The notes beneath the pieces are model-generated. The model was not told the origin of the DNA. It saw only the letters and a program-made list of their open reading frames with translations, and searched no databases. From Agarivorans albus (lineage in GTDB: Bacteria > Pseudomonadota > Gammaproteobacteria > Enterobacterales > Celerinatantimonadaceae), in NCBI RefSeq assembly GCF_019670105.1, contig NZ_AP023032.1, positions 3,528,972 through 3,592,971 of the forward strand: 64,000 nucleotides of DNA, in the 5' to 3' direction. The translations under genes were made by a program, and so were the position numbers. This document shows positions 27,972-35,851 of this stretch, piece by piece. The stretch's first letter is position 1, and every line of letters begins with the position of its first letter.

Positions 27972-28065
27972 CAGGCAATTAAAACGGAACTAAAATAGTG
28001 GGTTAGATTTCGCTTTGCTACACACTAGAACCCACAATTTTAGTCCGCTTATTGCGGCGTTAAGT
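27966..28065 (+). repeat. attC recombination site 3
   Basis: Starts ACCTAAC and ends GCGGCGTTAAGT (R' GTTAAGT fits GTTRRRY), 100 bases. Arms at 27986-28004 and 28029-28046 are complementary apart from one mismatch and one extra, unpaired base. An extrahelical base of this sort is the known strand-recognition feature of folded attC sites. Confidence 0.88.
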
Positions 28066-28071
28066 GTTTAT

Positions 28072-28425
28072 ATGTCCTGTAGCTGCAGCAATCTTTCAAG
28101 CACTTGTTACGCTGAACCAAGTGAGCTGGAGTTCGTCAGGAATTTCGAGCTTATAGAGGTAGATGCTAAGGAATGGCGGCAACTCTATATCTGTAAATTC
28201 TGCAAGCAGATATGGTCTGTTGAGCATGAGGAAATAATGAACAAGCTTCCTCGTCGAGCATTCAAGCTAAAAGATACAGAAGAATTCTTAACTCATGATT
28301 ACCAAGAGGCAATAGAGGCGTTAAAAATTCGTGAGAAAGGTGGTTTATCAGATAAAGAGTGCTTACAAAAAGGCTGCTCAAATAAGGCATTATTAAACTG
28401 TTATCTATGTGCAAAACACTATTGA
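28072..28425 (+). CDS. Integron-cassette hypothetical protein, cysteine-rich (cassette 4)
   Basis: A 117-residue soluble protein with several Cys pairs: MSCSC at the start, an ICKFCKQIW motif (CxxC) near residue 43, and CLQKGC plus CYLCAKHY at the C-terminus. It may bind zinc. The frame opens at 28015 inside attC 3; ATG 28072 just after the GTTAAGT core is the more likely start. The function is unknown. Confidence 0.65.
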   Translation: MSCSCSNLSSTCYAEPSELEFVRNFELIEVDAKEWRQLYICKFCKQIWSVEHEEIMNKLPRRAFKLKDTEEFLTHDYQEAIEALKIREKGGLSDKECLQKGCSNKALLNCYLCAKHY

Positions 28426-28429
28426 AATC

Positions 28430-28513
28430 ACCTAACAAGCGGCGGCAGCCTCGGCCCTACGGGCCTGGACTCACAAAGCTACGCTTTGTTCGCCGCTGCG
28501 CCGGGCGTTAATA
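28430..28513 (+). repeat. attC recombination site 4
   Basis: Starts ACCTAACAAGCGGCGGCAGC and ends GCCGCTGCGCCGGGCGTTAATA, 84 bases. Two internal mini-hairpins are present (GGCCC-TAC-GGGCC and ACAAAGC-TAC-GCTTTGT). It closes the array: no further cassette gene follows before the hut genes. Confidence 0.87.
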
Positions 28514-28553
28514 CTAAGTATGTCTAGCTTGGGTGACTCAAACATCAAGGCAT

Positions 28554-28584
28554 AAAAAAAGCTGCACCAATACTAGTGCAGCTA
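28554..28584 (-). terminator. Rho-independent terminator downstream of hutZ
   Basis: On the minus strand: stem AGCTGCACTAG / GTGCAGCT-type pairing (28560-28583) followed by TTTTTTT. It lies about 100 bases past the hutZ stop codon and separates the hut genes from the cassette array. Confidence 0.8.
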
Positions 28585-28684
28585 CAGTCTAATAAGACCC
28601 AAGGTTTCAGCTTTCGCTGAGTGTGGAGAGAGTACTTACGTACAAGGGCAGCTAAGCCCCAACGGGTGTAAAACCCACGGGCAA

Positions 28685-29197
28685 TTAAGCCCGCTTTTTA
28701 TGCCCTTCCTTCAAGTGCACAAAATCGACATCGTCTAGGCCTTTAATATCAAAGGCTTGACCAAATCCTTTTACATAACGTCCTTTAATCGGTTCTAAAG
28801 CAAACAGGCTAAAGTCGGCTAGTTGGCGTAAGTTGCCAACAATTTCGCCGTGGCGTTGTTCGAGTAAATCAATCACTTTTTCGCGCGGTTCGTCGTCTAC
28901 TTGCTTGGCAACAACGTCGTAACTTAGGCGTTTACGGGCATAAATTTGCTTAGTATCGGCTTCGTCGTCAATTAACATTACAGCGGCTTTGTTGTGAGCG
29001 CGCAAGTAATCGGCATGCTTGGAAATATCGCTAATTAAAATGTAAAACGCCCCTTGGTAACAAATAAATGGCGAGTACGAGCTATGTGGGAATTCATCTT
29101 CCCCCAGCGAGGCAATCAAAATACTCTGCTTGCTAGCTACAAACTCTGCTATTTCGGGCCCTAGGCGCGATGCCAAGCGTGCTTTTTTATCAATCAT
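28685..29197 (-). CDS. hutZ: Haem utilisation protein HutZ
   Basis: A 170-residue split-barrel flavin-reductase-fold protein of the HugZ/HutZ type, a haem-binding protein that degrades haem in Vibrio. Visible stretches are FVASKQSILIASLGEDEFPHSSYSPFI, KAAVMLIDDEADTKQIYARKRLSYD and the C-terminal ALEPIKGRYVKGFGQAFDI. Its ATG overlaps the hutX stop codon region (end-to-end at 29197), so the two are coupled. The gene lies opposite tonB-exbBD-hutBCD, as in the Vibrio hut locus. Confidence 0.92.
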   Translation of the reverse strand: MIDKKARLASRLGPEIAEFVASKQSILIASLGEDEFPHSSYSPFICYQGAFYILISDISKHADYLRAHNKAAVMLIDDEADTKQIYARKRLSYDVVAKQVDDEPREKVIDLLEQRHGEIVGNLRQLADFSLFALEPIKGRYVKGFGQAFDIKGLDDVDFVHLKEGHKKRA

Positions 29198-29712
29198 TAC
29201 TGTTGGTTCTCTAGTTCCGTTAGTGCCATGTTTTGCTTTAGCAATTCAAAGCGTTCTACTTGTTCTGGCAACAATACGCGTTTGCGATCTCGCCCTAAAT
29301 AAATCTTAAATATAGTGCTGCCATTATCATCAAAGAACTGAAAACAGTAACTTTGGGTGCCGCGCAAGGGCTTACTAATTAAGGCAATGCTAGCAATGTT
29401 GTCTAACTTTAAATGGCCATGTAAATGGCTTTGCTTATCCATTAAATTGTAATAACCGTGGCCTGGTTTACCACAAGGAAAGTTATCTTTTATTTCAAAT
29501 ACTGAACCAGCCACTTGAATGATGGTGGTCATTGGTCCCCAACTTGGGAGGTCGTACATTAGCCATTGCAGCTGCTCGTTAGGTAACCAACAGGCCCATT
29601 CTTCCGGCAGAAGTTGTACAATTTCTGCTTCGCTGCATTGCGCTTTTTCTGCCAATTGAGCCACACTTAATTCGCTGTGCTGCTCTACTACTTCGGCTGG
29701 CGTTAAGGCCAT
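29197..29712 (-). CDS. hutX: Cytosolic haem carrier HutX
   Basis: A 171-residue protein of the HutX/ChuX family, which accepts haem in the cytosol and passes it to HutZ. A short helical N-terminal region (AEVVEQHSELSVAQLAEKAQCSEAEIVQLLP) precedes the ChuX-like barrel with GHGYYNLMDKQSHLHGHLKLDNIASIALISKP. AGGAGAG stands before ATG 29712. In many Vibrio loci hutW, a radical-SAM protein, precedes hutX; here there is no room for it before the divergent promoter. Confidence 0.92.
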   Translation of the reverse strand: MALTPAEVVEQHSELSVAQLAEKAQCSEAEIVQLLPEEWACWLPNEQLQWLMYDLPSWGPMTTIIQVAGSVFEIKDNFPCGKPGHGYYNLMDKQSHLHGHLKLDNIASIALISKPLRGTQSYCFQFFDDNGSTIFKIYLGRDRKRVLLPEQVERFELLKQNMALTELENQQ

Positions 29713-29806
29713 TTAACTCTCCTATCTTGCTTGCTATTAGCGGCTTGTTTGGACAATAGGCCAAACTGCTTAACTGTTTGCCACCTTAACCTAGCAACAA
29801 ACCAAA

Positions 29807-29827
29807 TGCAAATCATTATCATTTGTA
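29807..29827. promoter_or_regulatory. Fur box between hutXZ and tonB-exbBD-hutBCD
   Basis: Near-palindrome TGCAAATCATTATCATTTGTA, with a core close to the Fur consensus (repeats of GATAAT/ATTATC). It lies in the only spacer between two divergent haem operons and would repress both when iron is plentiful. The identity of the binding protein is inferred from motif and context. Confidence 0.8.
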
Positions 29828-29892
29828 TTTACTTATTTTTTATTTGCCAGTATCCTAGGCCCAATGTCGAGTTAATGGTGTAAGGGTAAAAG

Positions 29893-30720
29893 ATGGGGAA
29901 GCTTAGTTTGGCCGTGCTAATTTCAGCGGCTATACATGGCTACTTTATGTATATGCAGCCCAACATCAAAGAGATGACACAAAGCAGTGGCGGCCAAACG
30001 GCAGCGCCAAGTTTAAGTGTTGTGGCTATAAATACCTCGGTGGTGGCAGCAGAACAAGCTGAAGCACCTTTAGAAAAGGCCCTGCCCGCTGAGACTCCGC
30101 CACCAGTTAAGCCCTTATCAAAACCAGAGCCGGCAAGCCCAAAGGCGCTAACAAACACGCCTACACCTCGCCCAGTTGAGCAAAAAACAGCGGAAGTAAA
30201 ACCTGTAGTAAAGGACACACCGAGTGAAAAACAGCCCCCTAAACCTAGAGAGCAAAATCAACTTGCCCAGCATAAACCGCCGCAGCCGGAGCAAGTTAAA
30301 AAGACGCCTACAGAACCCCTTAAACCCGCAGCAAAGCCTGATCCTAAGCGCGAGCCTGTTGAAGAGTTAGACACCGCTCAAGCAAGTGCTAGCCAAGTTA
30401 ATAGTCAGGCGCAAACCGAGCAAGGTTTGTCTAAATTGCCGCGCATTAATACCCAGCCTCGCTTTGCTCAACCACCTACTGCGCCAGTGTATCCACGGGT
30501 GGCTAAAAAACGCGGTTTAGAAGGCACAGTAATGGTAGAAGTTTGGTTAGACCCAACAGGTCGACAAACTAAACGTGAAATAAACAGTAGTTCGGGCGTA
30601 AAAAGCTTGGACAAAGCGGCATTAAAGGCGGTGAAGCGCTGGCAGTTTAAGGGCCTGATTGTAGATGGCCAAGCTCAAGCTTCGCGCGCGCTTATCCCTA
30701 TTCGTTTCAATTTGAGTTAA
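29893..30720 (+). CDS. tonB: TonB family energy-transducing protein
   Basis: A 275-residue protein: an N-terminal membrane anchor (about residues 1-22, with SAAIHGYF resembling the conserved His-containing TonB span), a long Pro/Lys/Glu-rich periplasmic linker (about 55-165), and a C-terminal TonB domain (about 190-275) with YPRVAKKRGLEGTVMVEVWLD and LDKAALKAVKRWQF. It transmits proton-motive energy from ExbB-ExbD to outer-membrane receptors, here probably for haem. First gene of the operon tonB-exbB-exbD-hutBCD, preceded by the Fur box. Confidence 0.95.
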   Translation: MGKLSLAVLISAAIHGYFMYMQPNIKEMTQSSGGQTAAPSLSVVAINTSVVAAEQAEAPLEKALPAETPPPVKPLSKPEPASPKALTNTPTPRPVEQKTAEVKPVVKDTPSEKQPPKPREQNQLAQHKPPQPEQVKKTPTEPLKPAAKPDPKREPVEELDTAQASASQVNSQAQTEQGLSKLPRINTQPRFAQPPTAPVYPRVAKKRGLEGTVMVEVWLDPTGRQTKREINSSSGVKSLDKAALKAVKRWQFKGLIVDGQAQASRALIPIRFNLS

Positions 30721-30724
30721 GTTT

Positions 30725-31462
30725 ATGCAAATAATATCTTCTGAACAGCTTGGTGCGCTAAGCAACATTTTAACGTCGGAGCAATTGGGCGACTTACGCT
30801 GGCCAATTGTACTTTGCTCGGTATTGGCCTGCGCCATCATCATTGAGCGCATCGCCAGTTTAGCCTTTACTCACATTGCTATTCACCAACGCAACTGGCT
30901 TAAACTTGCCACCCATTTACTTACCAGTAAAAAAGCCCCCTGCAAAAATCAAAAGCAGTGCTTTTCGCAATCTCGCAGTTTGGCGCGCAAAGCCATTTGC
31001 TTGTTATTAGTACATAAAGATCAAGCTAAGAACCTACGTGAAGAAATCGCCGCAGTATGGCTACGCCAACAGCAGCAAAAACTGGCTAGAGGTTTAAAAG
31101 CCTTACACATACTGGCCTTAATTAGCCCTTTGTTGGGCTTGCTAGGCACGGTACTCGGCTTAATAGAAATGTTTGATGCGCTGGCAGTAAGCGAGCAAGC
31201 CGTTAACCCCGCCATGTTATCGCAAGGTTTAGGCACGGCCATGTATACCACTGCCGCAGGCCTATTAGTTACAGTGCCAGCACTGGCTTTTGCTCATGGC
31301 TTAAGCCTTTGGAAAGACCGGATTATTCATGAGTTAGAAACCACTATTAATCAAGCAAATCTAATGATTGAAGGGGTGAACACTCTCGCCGATGATGCTC
31401 GCACCTTGGCGGCATTTCAGCCTGAAGCGAAGACTAAAGAGTTAGAGCACGCGCCAGCATGA
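30725..31462 (+). CDS. exbB: ExbB biopolymer transport protein (MotA/TolQ/ExbB proton channel)
   Basis: A 245-residue inner-membrane protein with three membrane spans. The family core is clear in the last two: LISPLLGLLGTVLGLIEMFDAL and LGTAMYTTAAGLLVTVPALAFAHG. The preceding cytoplasmic loop is basic and Cys-containing. It forms the proton channel with ExbD and energises TonB. It starts 4 bases after tonB and overlaps exbD by 4. Confidence 0.94.
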   Translation: MQIISSEQLGALSNILTSEQLGDLRWPIVLCSVLACAIIIERIASLAFTHIAIHQRNWLKLATHLLTSKKAPCKNQKQCFSQSRSLARKAICLLLVHKDQAKNLREEIAAVWLRQQQQKLARGLKALHILALISPLLGLLGTVLGLIEMFDALAVSEQAVNPAMLSQGLGTAMYTTAAGLLVTVPALAFAHGLSLWKDRIIHELETTINQANLMIEGVNTLADDARTLAAFQPEAKTKELEHAPA

Positions 31463-31881
31463 TCCGCATCGAACAACAGCATAATAGTTTTAGCATGGTG
31501 CCCGACTTAACCGCCCTACTCGATATTATTTTTATTGTATTGGTGTTTTTGCTACTCACCGCTAATAGCCGGGTTTACCAAATGGATATGGATTTACCCA
31601 GCACCAGCCAAGAGCAAAGCAGCGTAGCCAGTGAACCTGCCGAGCTGCAGCTTAGTTTGTTTCAAGATAACCCTATTTGGGGCTTGGATGAGCAGCGTTA
31701 TCAAACGTTTGCCGACTTTGAACAAGCCATAAAACAACAAACTAGTCAGCAAAGCGATCCCAGCGTGAGCTTAGCTAGCGAGCGCCAAGTGCCCGTTGAA
31801 CACCTATTAAAAATGTTAGAGCTGTTGCAACAGCTAGATATTAAAACCACCCAAATACTCATGGATAAGAACAATGATTAA
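31459..31881 (+). CDS. exbD: ExbD biopolymer transport protein
   Basis: A 140-residue protein with a single N-terminal membrane span (PDLTALLDIIFIVLVFLLLTA) holding the essential aspartate of the ExbD/TolR family, and a periplasmic domain. It overlaps exbB by 4 bases and hutB by 8 bases, so the operon is tightly coupled. Confidence 0.94.
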   Translation: MIRIEQQHNSFSMVPDLTALLDIIFIVLVFLLLTANSRVYQMDMDLPSTSQEQSSVASEPAELQLSLFQDNPIWGLDEQRYQTFADFEQAIKQQTSQQSDPSVSLASERQVPVEHLLKMLELLQQLDIKTTQILMDKNND

Positions 31882-32728
31882 GCGCCATCTCTCCCCGCTG
31901 TTTTCTGCCTGTTTAGGGCTAAGCCTTATTGCCAGCACAGCGCTGCAAGCTGAACCACTAAAACGCGTAGTAAGCGCTGGCGCTAACATCACTGAAATCA
32001 TAATTGCCTTAGATGCCGAGCAACAGATTGTTGCGGTAGATTCTACCAGCCAGTTACCCAGTAACCTTTCGCTGCCTGTAGTGGGCTACCATCGCCAACT
32101 TAGCGCCGAAGGTTTGTTAGCTCTTGCGCCCGACGCAGTAATTGGCAGTGATGAAATGGGCCCCGACAGCAGCCTTAATCAGCTGCAGCAAGCTGGCGTG
32201 CAGATCCACCGATTAAATAGCCAATCTACAGTTGCCAGCCTTGAACAGCGTATTGATGCCCTAGCCAAACTACTGGGTCACCCAGCCAAAGCCACGGAGT
32301 TGCATCAAAAGCTAAAACAACAGCTAACTCAGCTAGACGAATATTCACAATCGGCCAAGCCAATGAATACTCTGTTTTTTATGAGCCACGATGCGAAAAA
32401 ACTACTCACAGCGGGCAGCGATACAACTGCCAATAGCATTATGGAGCTAGCAGGTGCGGTAAACCTGGCCAAACCACATTTAAACAGCTATAAGCCGCTA
32501 TCAGATGAAGCGATACTTTCTATGCAACCAGAGCTCTTGCTGTTTAGCCAACGCAGCTTAGATAAATTAGGTGGTGTACAAGGTGTGTTAAGCAGTTTTC
32601 CGGTATTAGCTGCGACCCCTGCTGGAAAAACCAAGGCAATTTATGCGATTGATGGACATGCACTTATTGGTGGCTTAGGCTTGGCAAGCATAGATGAAGC
32701 GGTGCGCCTAAGCCAACGCTTGCAGTAA
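31874..32728 (+). CDS. hutB: Haem ABC transporter periplasmic binding protein HutB
   Basis: A 284-residue periplasmic protein with a signal peptide (about residues 1-25, cleaved after STALQA) and the helical-backbone fold of class III binding proteins: RVVSAGANITEIIIALDAEQQIVAVD and VGYHRQLSAEGLLALAPDAVIGSDEMGP. The Tyr in VGYHRQLS is the usual haem ligand in this family. It delivers haem to HutC-HutD. Confidence 0.93.
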   Translation: MIKRHLSPLFSACLGLSLIASTALQAEPLKRVVSAGANITEIIIALDAEQQIVAVDSTSQLPSNLSLPVVGYHRQLSAEGLLALAPDAVIGSDEMGPDSSLNQLQQAGVQIHRLNSQSTVASLEQRIDALAKLLGHPAKATELHQKLKQQLTQLDEYSQSAKPMNTLFFMSHDAKKLLTAGSDTTANSIMELAGAVNLAKPHLNSYKPLSDEAILSMQPELLLFSQRSLDKLGGVQGVLSSFPVLAATPAGKTKAIYAIDGHALIGGLGLASIDEAVRLSQRLQ

Positions 32729-32790
32729 ATCGTTAACCCCTTACTGGCGAAGGCTCAAGCCTTCGCCATTGTAATTACTAGGTTGTATTA

Positions 32791-33858
32791 ATGTCTCTAT
32801 TTTCTCAGCATTCGGCTAACCCCAATGCATTGTTTTCAGGATGGCTGCTGCCCGTGGCTCTGCTGGTATTGTTAGCCACCGCGCTGTTGTCTGTCACCCA
32901 AGGGCCAATGAGTATTCCGGTGAGTGATGCCTTAAGTGCCTTGCTGCCCTTTAACTTTGAAAGCGACGCACCGGCGCATTATCAATTGGTGGTTACCGGT
33001 ATTCGTTTACCCCGCACCTTATTATGTATTGCGGTTGGCGCAATATTGGCAATGTGTGGCGCGGTAATGCAAGGGCTATTTCGCAACCCGCTGGCCGACC
33101 CCGGCATTATTGGTGTGTCTAGCGGTAGTGCAGCTGGTGCAGCCATTGCGATTGTATTGCTGGGCTTGGTGAACTGGCAACTGCCTGAATTTATTAGCGC
33201 TTTAGCGGTGCCACTGTTCGCCTTTATTGGCGGCTTTGTAACAACGGTATTGGTATATCGTTTAGGCACCACACCTAACGGTACTTCGGTAGTAATGATG
33301 CTATTAGCCGGTATTGCTGTTGGCGCATTATCTGGCGCGGGCATTGGCTTACTAAGCTATTTAGCCAATGACCAAATGCTACGTGATTTAAGCTTGTGGC
33401 AAATGGGGTCGTTAGCTGGCGCCACCTGGAGCAACATAGTATTAGCCTTTGTCACTTTAGCTATTTTGCTAGTGGTATTTATGCGCAAAGCCCAAGCCTT
33501 AAATGCTTTGCTGTTAGGCGAAGCCGAAGCTGGCCACTTGGGTATTCAAGTTCAAAAGCTTAAAAGCCAATTAATTTTCTTTACTGCGCTTGGCGTAGGC
33601 ATAGCGGTATCGGTATCTGGTCTAATTGGTTTTGTAGGCTTGGTAGTTCCGCACTTAATTCGCATGCTGCTAGGGCCTAATCATCAACGCTTAATTCCTT
33701 ATAGCGCATTATTGGGCGCAGCCTTATTGTTACTGGCTGATTTGCTTTCTCGCTTAGTGATAAGCCCTGCCGAGCTGCCTGTTGGCATTGTTACAGCCTT
33801 GGTTGGCGCACCGTTTTTCATCTTCTTGCTGTTACAACAGCGCCAGCGAATTGCTTAG
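32791..33858 (+). CDS. hutC: Haem ABC transporter permease HutC (FecCD family)
   Basis: A 355-residue inner-membrane permease with about ten spans. The FecCD family marks are RLPRTLLCIAVGAILAMCGAVMQGLFRNPLADPGIIGVSSG (N-terminal half) and the C-terminal ISVSGLIGFVGLVVPHLIRMLLG-like stretch, here VSVSGLIGFVGLVVPHL. It pairs with HutD and receives haem from HutB. Confidence 0.93.
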   Translation: MSLFSQHSANPNALFSGWLLPVALLVLLATALLSVTQGPMSIPVSDALSALLPFNFESDAPAHYQLVVTGIRLPRTLLCIAVGAILAMCGAVMQGLFRNPLADPGIIGVSSGSAAGAAIAIVLLGLVNWQLPEFISALAVPLFAFIGGFVTTVLVYRLGTTPNGTSVVMMLLAGIAVGALSGAGIGLLSYLANDQMLRDLSLWQMGSLAGATWSNIVLAFVTLAILLVVFMRKAQALNALLLGEAEAGHLGIQVQKLKSQLIFFTALGVGIAVSVSGLIGFVGLVVPHLIRMLLGPNHQRLIPYSALLGAALLLLADLLSRLVISPAELPVGIVTALVGAPFFIFLLLQQRQRIA

Positions 33859-33865
33859 GGTTTCT

Positions 33866-34648
33866 ATGTCGTCTTTATCAAACAGTATTCAACTGCAAGG
33901 CTTAGATTTTTCGCTAGGCAATAAGCAGCTTTTTAAGCAACTTTCATTAAGCTTTGCCGCTGGCCAACACACTGCATTATTGGGTGCGAACGGTGCTGGT
34001 AAGAGCTCGCTACTAAAACTTATTTGTGGAGATCGCCAACAACAAGCCGGCGACATCCAAATTTTAGCTAAGCCGCGCAGCGAATGGGATAAGCCCCAAT
34101 TAAGTCGTCATTTAGCCGTATTGCCGCAAAGCTCGGAATTAAGCTTTGCCTTTAGCGTAAGCGAAGTGGTTGGTTTGGGCTTAATTAACAGCCGCTTAAG
34201 TTATCAAGATCAACAGGTAATTATTAAGCAACAGCTTAAGTTGATGGATATTTGGCACTACAAAGATACCCCCTACCCGCAGCTTTCTGGCGGTGAAAAA
34301 CAACGCGTGCATTATGCACGAGTGACTGCGCAGCTAGCCACCACGCCCATCGAGCAGCAGATTTTATTGTTAGATGAGCCGACCAGCGCCTTAGACTTAA
34401 GTCACCAGCAAGTGCTAATGGAACACGCAGAAAAGCTCAGCCAGCAAGGCGCTACAGTCATTAGCGTGGTGCACGACTTAAACCTTGCCTCTCGTTACTG
34501 CCAGCGCATTTTGTTGTTAAAAGACGGTGAAATTTGCAGTGACGGAACGCCAGAAAAAGTACTTAATCAAGCCAACATTAAGCATGTATTTGATTACCAA
34601 GCCGAGATAATGCGCCACCCAGAACAAGACTTTCCGGTGATTATTTAG
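33866..34648 (+). CDS. hutD: Haem ABC transporter ATP-binding protein HutD
   Basis: A 260-residue ABC ATPase: Walker A LGANGAGKSSLLKLI, Q-loop in LAVLPQSSEL, signature QLSGGEKQRVHYAR, Walker B QILLLDEPTSALDL and the H-loop in SVVHDLNL. The frame is open 84 bases further up, overlapping hutC, but ATG 33866 follows the hutC stop by 7 bases and begins at the family's N-terminus. Last gene of the haem operon. Confidence 0.93.
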   Translation: MSSLSNSIQLQGLDFSLGNKQLFKQLSLSFAAGQHTALLGANGAGKSSLLKLICGDRQQQAGDIQILAKPRSEWDKPQLSRHLAVLPQSSELSFAFSVSEVVGLGLINSRLSYQDQQVIIKQQLKLMDIWHYKDTPYPQLSGGEKQRVHYARVTAQLATTPIEQQILLLDEPTSALDLSHQQVLMEHAEKLSQQGATVISVVHDLNLASRYCQRILLLKDGEICSDGTPEKVLNQANIKHVFDYQAEIMRHPEQDFPVII

Positions 34649-34687
34649 CAGCCCTGCTAGCTTTTATTTCGAAAGCTGGCTGGGCTG
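34649..34687. terminator. Hairpin between convergent hutD and AraC genes
   Basis: A 16-bp stem (34649-34664 / 34672-34687) with one mismatch and one wobble. It includes the AraC-gene stop codon. No clear T-run, so termination efficiency is uncertain. Confidence 0.45.
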
Positions 34688-35556
34688 TTGCCAGTTAGTT
34701 GCTTAAAGCGAGCACTAAAATGGGCTTGGGAGGAAAACCCGGTTTGATAAGCCACTTCTGCCAAACTTAATTCGCCTGTAAGCAATAAGCTTTTAGCCCG
34801 CTCGATACGGCGCTTACTTAGGTATTGATGAGGGCTTAACCCGCTGCTTTGTTTAAACATACGGGCAAAGTGATAGTCACTTAAATCCACCAACTGGGCT
34901 AATTGATTCAAGCTAAGTTTGTCGGCTAAATGCGCCTCTATAAACTCTTGGCAACGGGCAAGCTGAAATGGCGCAAGTCCACCACTTAAGGTTGGTTCAG
35001 TTAACTGTTTAGTTAGGTAGTGTTTGCTTATATGACCAAGCAGCAGTTGGCTAAGTTGGTCCAAAGCTAAACGGTCGGCATCGTCTTGCCAATTAAGCTT
35101 AAGTAACCACTGCTGAATAAGGCTGCTTACGGCGAGATCGTCTGCAAATGTAAGATCTTGCACGTCAAAACCAGTGCTACTTTTATCCCAAATTTGCTCA
35201 ATGCTTTGGCTTAGATCTTTATCGCTAAAATATAAGTGCACAAAGGCCAAATCGCCATCCACTTGCCAACGAGATTCATGGCCTGCAGGCATTAAACAAA
35301 GTTTCCCCGGAGCGCCGCCACTCACCAATTCTGAGCCAATTAGCCGCTTAGTTTGATAACCACCAGCAAGGTAAACACTTAAGGTGTGATGCTCTGGGCG
35401 ATGATAAGAAGTGCGGTCATTTTGATTAGACCAACGGGCAAAACCTAACTGCTCGCCAAGGCTAACGCTATTATGTAACACTGCCCGCGCTTGATTAAGC
35501 CGTTCAAATACATGGCTACCTTGAATAAGGCGATGATCGGTTAAGTTGCTGCTCAT
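34657..35556 (-). CDS. AraC family transcriptional regulator
   Basis: A 299-residue regulator. The N-terminal cupin-like sensor domain covers about residues 45-130 (GGAPGKLCLMPAGHESRWQVDGDLAFVHLYF), and the C-terminal AraC DNA-binding domain covers about 195-299 with two helix-turn-helix motifs (LNQLAQLVDLSDYHFARMFKQSSGLSPHQYL and LAEVAYQTGFSSQAHFSARFKQLTG). A strong ribosome-binding site (AAAGGAGG) precedes ATG 35556. The gene is divergent from the four-gene envelope operon, which may be its target; this is inference. Confidence 0.94.
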   Translation of the reverse strand: MSSNLTDHRLIQGSHVFERLNQARAVLHNSVSLGEQLGFARWSNQNDRTSYHRPEHHTLSVYLAGGYQTKRLIGSELVSGGAPGKLCLMPAGHESRWQVDGDLAFVHLYFSDKDLSQSIEQIWDKSSTGFDVQDLTFADDLAVSSLIQQWLLKLNWQDDADRLALDQLSQLLLGHISKHYLTKQLTEPTLSGGLAPFQLARCQEFIEAHLADKLSLNQLAQLVDLSDYHFARMFKQSSGLSPHQYLSKRRIERAKSLLLTGELSLAEVAYQTGFSSQAHFSARFKQLTGNSPASFRNKS

Positions 35557-35851
35557 ACCACCTCCTTTTGGTGTAGCGCATTAGCTTAGAAAGTATCACC
35601 AACATTCCCACTTAAGCAAGCCTACTAATAACAGTAATTGCTTGCCTTAGAGCAGATACTCAAATAAAATTACCCCGATTACTATAAGCACTGAACCTGA
35701 ACGCATCTCAGGCTATGTAGCGCATTCTTAATAACTCTTCTAAGCGCTGCCCTCCAAACCACACGGACGTAGACACTCTGCCTTTGCAAGCGGGGTGGTA
35801 TTGGCGATCGTTGCTTAATTATTTACACGCAAAATTGAGACAAGTTCGTAC
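35557..35851. other. Divergent intergenic region AraC / envelope operon
   Basis: A 295-base spacer that must hold both promoters. No clear direct or inverted repeat for an AraC-type operator is visible by eye, and the ribosome-binding site for the downstream operon's first gene is weak. Confidence 0.4.

Noticed and set aside
28600-28684. Small GC-rich stems after hutZ as a possible RNA element
   Set aside because: Stems are only 4-5 bp and not mutually consistent; the clear terminator at 28554-28584 explains the 3' end.
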